Shown here piece after piece: positions 1-6,713 of a DNA stretch of 8,649 bases (its first letter is position 1; each line of letters begins with the position of its first letter). The DNA comes from an uncultured Legionellaceae bacterium (GTDB taxonomy: Bacteria; Pseudomonadota; Gammaproteobacteria; Legionellales; Legionellaceae), in contig CAISSD010000282.1 of NCBI GenBank assembly GCA_903887975.1, forward strand, positions 1-8,649. Reading direction: 5' to 3'. The notes beneath the pieces are model-generated. The model had not been told where the DNA came from. It worked only from the letters and a program-made list of their open reading frames with translations, and did not search any database. Both the position numbers and the translations under genes were made by a program.

Positions 1-700
1 AAACCGCTCGAACATCTTGATTTGATAATATGTCTTCTGGAACACCTTCGCACAATACTTCGCCCGCATTGATGATGTATGCGCGCTCACAAATGGCCAA
101 TGTTTCTCGAACATTATGATCTGTAATTAATACGCCAATGTTTCGCTCACACAAATGTAAAATAATTTTTTTAATGTCAATGACCGAGATGGGATCCACG
201 CCCGCAAAGGGTTCATCCAATAAAATAAAAGCTGGTTCAATGGCCAAAGCACGCGCAATTTCTACCCGTCGACGCTCACCACCCGACAAACGCATACCCA
301 GATGATGACGCAAGTGCTCAATGTTAAACTCAATCAAGAGTTGCTCTAATAGTGCTTTTCGCTCCGTGGTATTGAGGTCGTTTCGTAATTGTAAAATCGC
401 CATAATGTTGTTTTCAACCGACATTTTACGAAAAATCGACATTTCTTGTGGTAAATAGCCAATGCCAAGTCGTGCTCGTTGATGCATAGCGGTTTTGGTG
501 ATATCGAGATGGTCTAATAAAATATGACCATCATCACAAGTTTGAAGCCCAACCATCATGTAAAAACACGTGGTTTTTCCTGCACCATTGGGGCCCAATA
601 AACCCACACATTCACCTTGCCTAAGGTTTAGACTAATGTCTTTAACCACCACACGATGTTTGAATGATTTTTTTAAATGTTTTACGATGAGCGTTTTCAT
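1..700 (-). CDS. lptB: LPS export ABC transporter ATP-binding protein LptB (3' end cut by window edge)
   Basis: Cytoplasmic ATPase of the LptBFG complex, which extracts LPS from the inner membrane and drives it along the Lpt bridge. I translated 233 residues by hand from the ATG at 700. Walker A GPNGAGKTT is at about 36-44, the Q-loop glutamine at 85 (GYLPQE), the ABC signature LSGGERRR at 138-145, Walker B FILLDEPFAGVDP at 158-170 and the switch histidine at 195 (TDHNVRET). These match E. coli LptB almost position for position. The family is about 241 residues, so only the last few are missing beyond base 1. The start codon overlaps the kdsC stop as ATGA and has no strong Shine-Dalgarno at normal spacing, which suggests translational coupling to kdsC. 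In related genomes lptA normally sits directly upstream; here it does not. Confidence 0.96.
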   Translation of the reverse strand, partial: MKTLIVKHLKKSFKHRVVVKDISLNLRQGECVGLLGPNGAGKTTCFYMMVGLQTCDDGHILLDHLDITKTAMHQRARLGIGYLPQEMSIFRKMSVENNIMAILQLRNDLNTTERKALLEQLLIEFNIEHLRHHLGMRLSGGERRRVEIARALAIEPAFILLDEPFAGVDPISVIDIKKIILHLCERNIGVLITDHNVRETLAICERAYIINAGEVLCEGVPEDILSNQDVRAV

Positions 701-1227
701 GCTGATAAATAAGCCTTTAGTGCGGCTTCGGTCTTGTTTTGCGCCAGCAAAATCCAATCACAAAGCTCACGCACCGCACCATGTCCCCCAGAAGCTTTTG
801 TGTGCCATGCCGCTGATTGTTTGACCAAGGGTAGCGCATTGGCAACTGCAACCCCCAATCCGACTTGTTGAATGATGGCCAAATCTGGTAGATCGTCACC
901 GATGTAGGCAAATGCATCGTGAGGTAAATTTAGTTTTTTTTGTAGCTCTAAATAAGCTTTTTCTTTGTTGATGTGGCCTTTATAATAATGCTGAATGCCC
1001 AATTGCTGCATGCGATGATCAATAACGGCATTTTTTGAAGTGGTGATCACAGCAACCTCAATCCCTGCGGCAAGTAATAATTTTAACCCCATACCATCTT
1101 GGACATTAAAGCCTTTGAGCTCATTGCCAAAATTGTCGATAAAAATGCGTGCGTCGGTCAAAACGCCATCCACATCAGAGATAAGACATTGGATTTTTTG
1201 TGCTTTTTTGATGAGTGATGGGTTCAT
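697..1227 (-). CDS. kdsC: 3-deoxy-D-manno-octulosonate 8-phosphate phosphatase KdsC
   Basis: HAD-family phosphatase that releases phosphate from Kdo-8-phosphate to give Kdo for the LPS inner core; a cytoplasmic homotetramer in known relatives. The 176-residue protein has HAD motif I DVDGVLTD at 18-25 (nucleophile D18, acid/base D20), motif IV IGDDLPDL at 109-116, and the KdsC-typical SGGHGAVRE near 146-154. Motif II reads ITTSKN (61-66) where E. coli has ITGRKA. I chose the ATG at 1227 because AAGGA lies 4 nt upstream. A GTG at 1251 would add eight residues but would lie inside the end of kdsD. The usual length is about 175-190 residues, so the protein is complete. It sits 13 bp after kdsD, and its stop overlaps the lptB start. 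Confidence 0.95.
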   Translation of the reverse strand: MNPSLIKKAQKIQCLISDVDGVLTDARIFIDNFGNELKGFNVQDGMGLKLLLAAGIEVAVITTSKNAVIDHRMQQLGIQHYYKGHINKEKAYLELQKKLNLPHDAFAYIGDDLPDLAIIQQVGLGVAVANALPLVKQSAAWHTKASGGHGAVRELCDWILLAQNKTEAALKAYLSA

Positions 1228-1240
1228 GATGTCCTTTGGG

Positions 1241-2203
1241 TTAATAAACACCGGCTTGTAATAAATCGTGTAAATGAATCACCGCCATGGGATTTTTGTC
1301 GGCATCGGTTACAATAAGCGATGTAATGCTTTGATTCTGCATGATGGTGAGGGCTTCTGCAGCCAAAAGATGGGGTTCAATGGTTTGACTGTTTGGGGTC
1401 ATGACGTTTTTAATTTTTGTGGTTTTAATATCATGATGATTCAAAAGCGTTCGTCGTACATCACCATCGGTATAAACTCCAACCAATAAGTTTTCATCAT
1501 TCACAACGCAAACCATACCTAATTTTTTATCGGTCATTTCTTTGAGCGCTTCATGAATCAATACGTCTTCATGCACAACAGGAAGCGCCTCACCCTGATG
1601 ATAAATATCACTAACGCGCAATAACAAGCGTTTACCCAAAATGCCGCCAGGGTGTGATCGTGCAAAATCGTCAGGTGCAAAACCACGGGCTTGTAATAAA
1701 GCAATGGCCAATGCATCACCCATGACCAATGCCACGGTGGTGCTGGTTGTGGGCGCAAGACCCAAAGGGCACGCTTCTTCATGAATGCTGACATCCAAAT
1801 GAACGTTGGCGGCTTTGGAAAGCACGGAAGTGGGATTGCCTGTTAAGCTAATCAACGGAACTTCAAGACGCTTTAAAATCGGGAGTAATAGTGTAATTTC
1901 AGAAGTATTGCCGGAGTTGGATATGGCAATCACGGTGTCATCGCGTGTGATCATGCCTAAATCACCGTGACTGGCTTCCGCGGGATGCATGAAAAAAGCT
2001 GGGCTACCAGTGCTGGAGAGCGTTGCTGCAATTTTTCCGGCAATATGGCCGGACTTGCCCATGCCAGTGACAATAATGCGGCCCTGACAAGCCAGCAAAA
2101 GTTCGCAAGCGGTATTAAAATCATGATTCAGGCGATTTTTTAGTTCGAAAACAGCGTTTGCTTCGTTCTCAATCACCGCCAAGCCAAGTTTACAAAAATC
2201 CAT
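1241..2203 (-). CDS. kdsD: D-arabinose 5-phosphate isomerase KdsD
   Basis: Interconverts D-ribulose 5-phosphate and D-arabinose 5-phosphate, the first committed step towards Kdo. The protein has 320 residues (E. coli KdsD has 328). An N-terminal SIS sugar-phosphate isomerase domain (about 35-175) carries TGMGKSG (46-52), SNSGNTSE (95-102) and EACPLGLAPTTS (143-154). The linker has RSHPGGILGKRLL (182-194). Two CBS domains follow (about 205-260 and 268-320), with the hallmark GVYTDGDVRR (242-251). Residues aligning with the catalytic K, E, E and H of the E. coli enzyme are present (K50, E102, E143, H184). The start lies 3 nt after the minE stop and has only a weak ribosome binding site, so coupling to minE is likely. 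Together with the next gene it supplies two consecutive enzymes of the Kdo pathway. Confidence 0.96.
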   Translation of the reverse strand: MDFCKLGLAVIENEANAVFELKNRLNHDFNTACELLLACQGRIIVTGMGKSGHIAGKIAATLSSTGSPAFFMHPAEASHGDLGMITRDDTVIAISNSGNTSEITLLLPILKRLEVPLISLTGNPTSVLSKAANVHLDVSIHEEACPLGLAPTTSTTVALVMGDALAIALLQARGFAPDDFARSHPGGILGKRLLLRVSDIYHQGEALPVVHEDVLIHEALKEMTDKKLGMVCVVNDENLLVGVYTDGDVRRTLLNHHDIKTTKIKNVMTPNSQTIEPHLLAAEALTIMQNQSITSLIVTDADKNPMAVIHLHDLLQAGVY

Positions 2204-2206
2204 ACA

Positions 2207-2482
2207 TCACGCTTCTTGTGAAACCTCATCAGGCATGGTGACATTCAATTCCAACAAAGCATTGTCGCCACTGCGCTCTAGATTGACTTTGACTTTGTTG
2301 CGATCGATTGGAATATATTTGGCAATGACTTCAAGAATTTCTTCTTGGAGTTTTGGCCAATAATCTCGGGTATTTCGCTGCGAACGCTCATGAGAAATGA
2401 TGATTTGCAAACGCTCCTTGGCAACTGATGCCGTGGGTTGTTTTCGTTGTCGCAATTTTAGTAAATAACTGGATAGATTCAT
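2207..2482 (-). CDS. minE: Cell division topological specificity factor MinE
   Basis: Partner of MinD: it stimulates MinD ATPase activity and displaces it from the membrane, driving the pole-to-pole oscillation that keeps the division septum at mid-cell. The protein has 91 residues, close to the E. coli length of 88. The anti-MinCD/MinD-contact segment includes AKERLQII at 21-28, and the C-terminal topological domain includes ILEVIAKYIPID (49-60) and ALLELNVTMP (75-84). The ATG overlaps the minD stop as ATGA. A perfect AAGGAGG ribosome binding site (2493-2499) lies 10 nt upstream inside the minD coding sequence, so minE can initiate strongly on its own. Confidence 0.96.
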   Translation of the reverse strand: MNLSSYLLKLRQRKQPTASVAKERLQIIISHERSQRNTRDYWPKLQEEILEVIAKYIPIDRNKVKVNLERSGDNALLELNVTMPDEVSQEA

Positions 2483-3309
2483 GCTAGGGCATCCTCCTTG
2501 TGTTTTCCAAAAATACGACGCAGCAATCCTTTGCGCTCGATGTTAACAAATCGCATGGGGCGATGTTCACCTAAAAATCGTGCAATGGCATCTTGATACG
2601 CAATACCAGCGTCGCTTTCTGCATCCAAAATCACGGGCATTCCGGTGTTGGATGCTTTAAGCACGGCCTTGGATTCTGGGATGACACCAATCAAGGGAAT
2701 GGCCAAAATATCCATCACATCTTGCACCGAGAGCATTTCACCTTTTTCAACACGGCTTGCATCGTAGCGGGTGATGAGTAAGTGTTCTTTGACCGGCGTT
2801 TTGCCCTCAACCGCACGTTTGGTTTTGCTGGCCAAAAGCCCTAAAATTCGGTCCGAATCACGAACAGACGAAACCTCGGGGTTGGTGACAACGATGGCTT
2901 GGTCTGCAAAGTACATGGCGGTAAAAGCGCCTGATTCGATGCCTGCAGGTGAGTCGCAGACAATATAGTCAAATTCTTCGGAGAGTTCGTTGAGTATTTT
3001 TTCAACGCCTTCCATGGTGAGTGCATCTTTGTCACGAGTTTGCGATGCAGGCAAAATAAAAAGCTCGGGAATGCGCTTGTCTTTGATGAGGGTTTGTTTT
3101 AAGCTCGCTTCATTGTTGATGACGTTGATAAAATCATAAACCACGCGTCGCTCACAGCCCATGATAATGTCTAAGTTTCTAAGACCAATGTCAAAGTCTA
3201 TGACAACGGTTTTGTGCCCTTGTAAGGCAAGTCCGGATGCAATTGCGGCTGAAGTGGTTGTTTTTCCAACACCACCTTTTCCAGAGGTTACGACAATAAT
3301 CTCGGCCAA
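2479..3309 (-). CDS. minD: Septum site-determining ATPase MinD (TTG start)
   Basis: Membrane-cycling ATPase of the ParA/MinD family; with MinE it oscillates between poles and normally carries MinC, the FtsZ inhibitor. The 276-residue protein has the deviant Walker A KGGVGKTT at 11-18, VVIDFDIGLRNLD at 35-47, the switch segment DSPAGIESGA (119-128) and the C-terminal amphipathic membrane-targeting helix (about 255-268, ERKGLLRRIFG). I chose the TTG at 3309. It gives an N-terminus (M-AEIIVVTSGKGG) that aligns residue for residue with E. coli MinD, and AAGGAG lies 6 nt upstream. A GTG at 3339 would add ten residues not found in the family and lacks that site. The tail beyond the targeting helix (KHKEDALA) is longer than in E. 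coli. minC is not upstream; an SDR gene is there instead. Confidence 0.95.
   Translation of the reverse strand: MAEIIVVTSGKGGVGKTTTSAAIASGLALQGHKTVVIDFDIGLRNLDIIMGCERRVVYDFINVINNEASLKQTLIKDKRIPELFILPASQTRDKDALTMEGVEKILNELSEEFDYIVCDSPAGIESGAFTAMYFADQAIVVTNPEVSSVRDSDRILGLLASKTKRAVEGKTPVKEHLLITRYDASRVEKGEMLSVQDVMDILAIPLIGVIPESKAVLKASNTGMPVILDAESDAGIAYQDAIARFLGEHRPMRFVNIERKGLLRRIFGKHKEDALA
2493..2499 (-). promoter_or_regulatory. Perfect Shine-Dalgarno for minE, inside minD
   Basis: The minus strand reads AAGGAGG here, 10 nt before the minE ATG at 2482. It is encoded by the lysine, glutamate and aspartate codons of the short MinD tail, so the minD 3' end doubles as the minE initiation site. Confidence 0.7.
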
Positions 3310-3315
3310 AGCAGG

Positions 3316-3321
3316 CTCCTT
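3316..3321 (-). promoter_or_regulatory. Shine-Dalgarno fixing the minD TTG start
   Basis: The minus strand reads AAGGAG, followed by 6 nt and then TTG (3309-3307). This ideal spacing is the main evidence for the TTG start over the upstream GTG at 3339, for which the site would lie inside the coding sequence. Confidence 0.7.
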
Positions 3322-3360
3322 CTTGTATCGAGTGAACACATCATCTCAGTCTACACGGTT

Positions 3361-4242
3361 TTAAGACCAATATTCAACTGCTTTTTCATCGTACAATTGT
3401 TTTAATCCCTCTCGATGGGTTGGATATTTTAATTCAAGACCTAATGCCTTTTTTATTTTTTGATTGTTGATGCGACGATTGTGTTGATAAAAAGATTGTG
3501 CCATGGGGGATAATGGGGCTTCTAGATAATGAATGCGTGGCAGTGGCGCGCGATGGAGCAATTGAGCGGCATAATCATCGACCACATCGGATCCACAAGG
3601 CTCATCATCTGCAAGATTATATAGTCCTGGAACGATGGGTTGTTGCATGGATGTTGTTAAAATATGGGCAATATCTGCGACATGAATTCTTGAAAAATAT
3701 TGGCCTTCTTTAACAATGGAGTGGGTTTTGCCGGCGATTCTGTCTTCTAATGCATTGCGCTCTGGTCCATAAATGCCAGCAAGCCTGAATAGATAGAGTG
3801 GAACATCATGAGTGTGTGTCAAGGCGCACCAATCTTGTTCGGCTTGAAATCGCGGAATACTGCGCGTTGTGATGGGATTGATGGGGGTCGTTTCATCAAC
3901 CCAAGCACCTTGATGATCACCATAGACACCGGTTGAAGACAAATACCCTACCCATTGAAAGGGTTTAGAGCGTTGCTTATGTAGTGCTTTAAACACGTTT
4001 AAAAATGGGTCGCCTAGAATGGCGTGTGGGGGGGCGGTGATTAATACATGTGAGGCGCTCTTCATGATGGATGTTAAAGCGTTTTCAATGGCATCCAGCA
4101 TGGTATAACCCAGAGACTGAAACAGGTGTTTTTTTTGCGTTTGGCGAGATGTTGCATGAATCTCAAAACCAAGTTGGTGCGCTTCTAGAGCAACATACGA
4201 CGCCGTGTAACCCATGCCAAGAATTAATAATTGGGGTTGCAT
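3361..4242 (-). CDS. SDR-family NAD(P)-dependent epimerase/oxidoreductase (YeeZ-like)
   Basis: Predicted cytosolic Rossmann-fold protein of the atypical/extended SDR group; its substrate is unknown. The 293-residue protein starts with the beta-strand and dinucleotide-binding motif LLILGMGYTA (5-14). It then has YLSSTGVYGD (100-109), where the serine/threonine pair and tyrosine mark the SDR active-site strand, FRLAGIYGP (152-160) and FSRIHVADIA (183-192), all characteristic of NAD-dependent epimerase/dehydratases. The canonical YxxxK is not obvious: the equivalent region reads RFQAEQDW (131-138), as in YeeZ-type members. The ATG at 4242 has AAGGA 5 nt upstream. The gene ends 51 bp before minD on the same strand, so it may share a transcript, but nothing in its sequence links it to division. 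An internal run of seven C (minus strand; 4028-4034) leaves the frame intact. Confidence 0.85.
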   Translation of the reverse strand: MQPQLLILGMGYTASYVALEAHQLGFEIHATSRQTQKKHLFQSLGYTMLDAIENALTSIMKSASHVLITAPPHAILGDPFLNVFKALHKQRSKPFQWVGYLSSTGVYGDHQGAWVDETTPINPITTRSIPRFQAEQDWCALTHTHDVPLYLFRLAGIYGPERNALEDRIAGKTHSIVKEGQYFSRIHVADIAHILTTSMQQPIVPGLYNLADDEPCGSDVVDDYAAQLLHRAPLPRIHYLEAPLSPMAQSFYQHNRRINNQKIKKALGLELKYPTHREGLKQLYDEKAVEYWS

Positions 4243-4319
4243 GAATGTCCTTGGATTTTAATTGATCATGAATCGTTATATACTACCTTTTCTTATTTTT
4301 AAATCAAAATCATTAAATC
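4243..4319. promoter_or_regulatory. Divergent promoter region between the SDR gene and the bestrophin-family gene
   Basis: This 77-bp AT-rich spacer separates two divergently transcribed genes and so must hold the start signals for at least one. On the plus strand TATACT (4279-4284) resembles a -10 box, with only a poor -35 upstream. On the minus strand TTGATT (complement of 4302-4307) and TATATA (complement of 4277-4282) are 19 bp apart. The two -10-like elements overlap, so the promoters may interfere. Individual boxes are weak matches. Confidence 0.35.
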
Positions 4320-5201
4320 ATGGTCAATCAATTTGAATATGACAGTTTTTTAAAAAATGCATTGTCGTTACAAGGCTCAGTCACGCCGAAGGTGTTGCCC
4401 AAAGTGGTTGTTTTGGTGCTGTACTCGATGTTGATTTCTTGTTTGAGTCATGTTTATCCAGTCATTGCTTTACCCGTTGGGCCGTTTGAATACGGCGGGG
4501 TTATTATGGGGTTGATTTTGGTTTTCAGGGTTAATTCAGGTTACGATCGATGGTGGGAAGCTCGTAAATTATGGGGCAACATTGTGAATCAATGTCGCAA
4601 CTTAGCGATGATTATGATTTATTACACTAGAGATGATGCCAATCTCTGGCGTCAACAAGCCATTCATACGCTGATTGCATGGCCTTATTTGATTAAAAAT
4701 AAGCTTAGGCAGCAAAACAATCTCGATGAAGTTTTACCTTGGTTGGATGCGCCTATGGTAAAATTATTACAAGACGCCCACAACAAACCCAATGTATTGT
4801 CGGCTTCGATTGCAAAACTGCTCAACATTGCCCATCAACAAGGCACAATGGATTCATTTTCTTTTTTGCGCGCCGAGGAGCAGCGTGATTTGATCATCCA
4901 ATCACAAGGTGGGTGCGAGCGTATCTTAAACACACCCATTCCTTTTGTGATGGCGGTTAAATCCAGGCGTTTTATTTTGATTTTTTTGCTAATCTTGCCG
5001 TTTGCTTTGGTTGATGTATCGATTTATATCAATCCTTTGATCACAGGTATTGTGGGTTATGCGATTTTTTCGTTGGATCAAATTGGTGTTGAATTACAAA
5101 ATCCATTTTCTGAGCAGCATTTAAGTCATTTGCCTTTGACCGAAGTTTGTCGAACGATTGAAGATGATCTTTGTGCGTTATTGTCGCAGGCTTCAGATTG
5201 A
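4320..5201 (+). CDS. Bestrophin-family (UPF0187/YneE-like) membrane channel protein
   Basis: Bacterial bestrophin homologue, a predicted pentameric ion channel in the inner membrane; characterised bacterial members conduct ions, but selectivity cannot be read from this sequence. The protein has 293 residues (E. coli YneE is about 300). Hydrophobic segments lie near 26-50 and 55-70, followed by the family hallmark FRVNSGYDRWWEARKLWG (69-86). A soluble helical middle leads to GGCERILNTPIPF (197-209), hydrophobic segments at 217-234 and 237-252, and the C-terminal hallmark DQIGVELQNPF (253-263). I see no Shine-Dalgarno before the ATG at 4320; the 20 bases upstream are A/T-rich with no purine run. 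The stop overlaps the proposed tadA start as TTGA, so the two are probably co-transcribed. Confidence 0.9.
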   Translation: MVNQFEYDSFLKNALSLQGSVTPKVLPKVVVLVLYSMLISCLSHVYPVIALPVGPFEYGGVIMGLILVFRVNSGYDRWWEARKLWGNIVNQCRNLAMIMIYYTRDDANLWRQQAIHTLIAWPYLIKNKLRQQNNLDEVLPWLDAPMVKLLQDAHNKPNVLSASIAKLLNIAHQQGTMDSFSFLRAEEQRDLIIQSQGGCERILNTPIPFVMAVKSRRFILIFLLILPFALVDVSIYINPLITGIVGYAIFSLDQIGVELQNPFSEQHLSHLPLTEVCRTIEDDLCALLSQASD

Positions 5202-5656
5202 ATGATCATCATTGGATGCAAGAGGCCTTAAAATTGGCAAAATTTGCTGCATCCATAGAAGAAGTTCCCGTTGGTGCATTGATTGTTGCCGAAGATGGAG
5301 CAACTGTTTTAGGGCGGGGTTGGAATCAAGTGGAGCAAAGGCGCGATCCAACCGCACATGCTGAGATTTTGGCCATTCAAGAGGCCGCGTTGAACCAGGA
5401 TAATCATCGATTGTTGGGGGCGACGTTGTATGTGACGTTAGAGCCTTGTTGTATGTGCGCAGGTGCCATGGTGCACGCACGCGTTAAACGTTTGGTTTTT
5501 GCCACGCGAGATTTTAAAGCCGGTGCAGCAGGCTCTGCGTACCAATTGCTGTGCGGCCATCCTCTGAATCATAAAGTTCGGGTGGATGAAGGGCCATTGC
5601 AATCAGAATGTGCGTTTTTGTTGACCGATTTTTTCAAAGCCCGATCCAACGGATAA
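5198..5656 (+). CDS. tadA: tRNA-specific adenosine deaminase TadA (TTG start)
   Basis: Converts adenosine 34 of the tRNA-Arg(ACG) anticodon to inosine so that one tRNA can read several arginine codons; an essential zinc enzyme in most bacteria. The 152-residue protein has the zinc/catalytic motif HAE (H54, E56), the second zinc motif PCCMCAGAM (83-91; C84 and C87 as ligands), VPVGA (23-27) and GAAGS (109-113), matching E. coli TadA. I chose the TTG at 5198. It gives N-terminal residues (NDHHWMQEAL) aligning with HEYWMRHAL of the E. coli protein, and CAGG lies 7 nt upstream. A TTG at 5171 would overlap the previous gene by 31 bp, and the ATG at 5216 would remove the conserved H/W region. The 3' end overlaps the convergent transpeptidase gene by 23 bp. 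Confidence 0.93.
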   Translation: MNDHHWMQEALKLAKFAASIEEVPVGALIVAEDGATVLGRGWNQVEQRRDPTAHAEILAIQEAALNQDNHRLLGATLYVTLEPCCMCAGAMVHARVKRLVFATRDFKAGAAGSAYQLLCGHPLNHKVRVDEGPLQSECAFLLTDFFKARSNG

Positions 5657-6698
5657 AATGATGTGTGGTTCTTAAATGGGTCTTTGTGGGATTGATGGTC
5701 ATAGGCTTCATCTCCGTACCATAATAACCGTGACTCATTTTGATTTCTGGCACAACAAAACAGATGATGTTGTTTGTCAGCGCTTCAAGTTGATTAAACT
5801 CAGATGGATTTAAAGCAACATACTCCATATTGTTCATTTGTCTTCGCAGCATGCGTCTTAAAGGGACTTTATGCTTTAGATGTTGCAAATAATCATTGGC
5901 AGATACAACCGCAATGGGTTCGTGTTCATCATGTCGATTGTTGTGATTCATGTCGGCAAAAATAATATCATCTCGCATGACTTTATCATCGTTTAAAGAC
6001 GTTGCTGGGGCTTTGATGGCGGGGATTTTGCTTGGAAAAGCTTGTGCCTGACAATTTAAAAATTTAGATTTTGAAAGCCAACGATCATCAGGATAGTAGA
6101 TGATGAAGAGGGTGCCCTCTTTGATGGTTTGAATCAAGGGTTCGCTTAAGGTATCGGGTACGGCAGGGCAACCCCAACTTCGTCCAGCTCGACCGTATTT
6201 ACTAATAAAAGCTTCTTCAACATACCAACCACCATGCAAAACCACCGCTCGATTGGATGCATTGTCATTAAAACCTGCGTCCAATCCGTTGAGCTGCAAT
6301 GACAACCCATGTCGTCCGGTGTAGGATTTTTCGGTTTGATACAAGCCAATACTGCTGGCTTTGCTGTTGTTTTGATTGGAGAAATACTGAGAATGCCTAA
6401 GGCCTGTGTTTAAACCATGGGCCACATAGGTGTGAAACAATAGTTTTTTGTCAGGAATGTCGAAGACCCATAGTCGTTTTTCATTAGACGGTTTGGCATA
6501 ATCAATGATGGTGATGGTGCGTGGATTGGGAATTTTTGATTCAGCGCATTTTAAGACCCTGAGGACATAATTTTTGGCCTCAAGGGATAGGGTTGGCGCG
6601 TATTGATGAAGCACTGAGCCCATCTCTTCAATTGCTGCAAAGCATGAAGCGGCCTGGAAAAGACCGCTTAAAGATGCCAGTAAAATCCATTTTTTCAT
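5634..6698 (-). CDS. Secreted murein L,D-transpeptidase-like protein (YkuD_2 type) with C-terminal extension
   Basis: Predicted exported L,D-transpeptidase acting on peptidoglycan peptides in the periplasm. The protein has 354 residues. A signal peptide (MKKW, hydrophobic 5-18, possible cleavage after CFA near 21) precedes the catalytic domain (about 60-205). This domain carries the histidine motif VVLHGGWYV (152-160, H155) and the cysteine motif GRSWGCPAV (172-180, catalytic C177), the signature of the YkuD_2 group, together with SSIGLYQTEKSYTGRHG (115-131). C19 sits in AASC, a poor lipobox (A at -3), so type I cleavage is more likely than lipidation. Residues 206-354 lie beyond the usual catalytic domain and have no fold I recognise. 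They contain an EF-hand-like loop D249-x-N251-x-N253-x3-D257-x2-E260. AGGA lies 9 nt before the ATG. Confidence 0.85.
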   Translation of the reverse strand: MKKWILLASLSGLFQAASCFAAIEEMGSVLHQYAPTLSLEAKNYVLRVLKCAESKIPNPRTITIIDYAKPSNEKRLWVFDIPDKKLLFHTYVAHGLNTGLRHSQYFSNQNNSKASSIGLYQTEKSYTGRHGLSLQLNGLDAGFNDNASNRAVVLHGGWYVEEAFISKYGRAGRSWGCPAVPDTLSEPLIQTIKEGTLFIIYYPDDRWLSKSKFLNCQAQAFPSKIPAIKAPATSLNDDKVMRDDIIFADMNHNNRHDEHEPIAVVSANDYLQHLKHKVPLRRMLRRQMNNMEYVALNPSEFNQLEALTNNIICFVVPEIKMSHGYYGTEMKPMTINPTKTHLRTTHHFIRWIGL

Positions 6699-6713
6699 GA
6701 CGTCATGTCCTGT

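Noticed and set aside
570..824. 84-codon plus-strand ORF across the lptB/kdsC junction
   Set aside because: Lies opposite two well-supported genes and shows no family motifs; an antisense shadow.
1228..1251. GTG start for kdsC at 1251
   Set aside because: It overlaps the kdsD end and adds eight residues, whereas the ATG at 1227 has a ribosome site and fits the family length.
4028..4034. Run of seven G as a phase-variation switch in the SDR gene
   Set aside because: The frame is intact and the run encodes an Ala-Pro-Pro stretch; a single short run is weak evidence for phase variation.
6696..6707. Three-codon leader ORF (ATG ACG TCA TGA) regulating the transpeptidase
   Set aside because: The only ribosome-like AGGA lies 1 nt before that ATG, too close for initiation.
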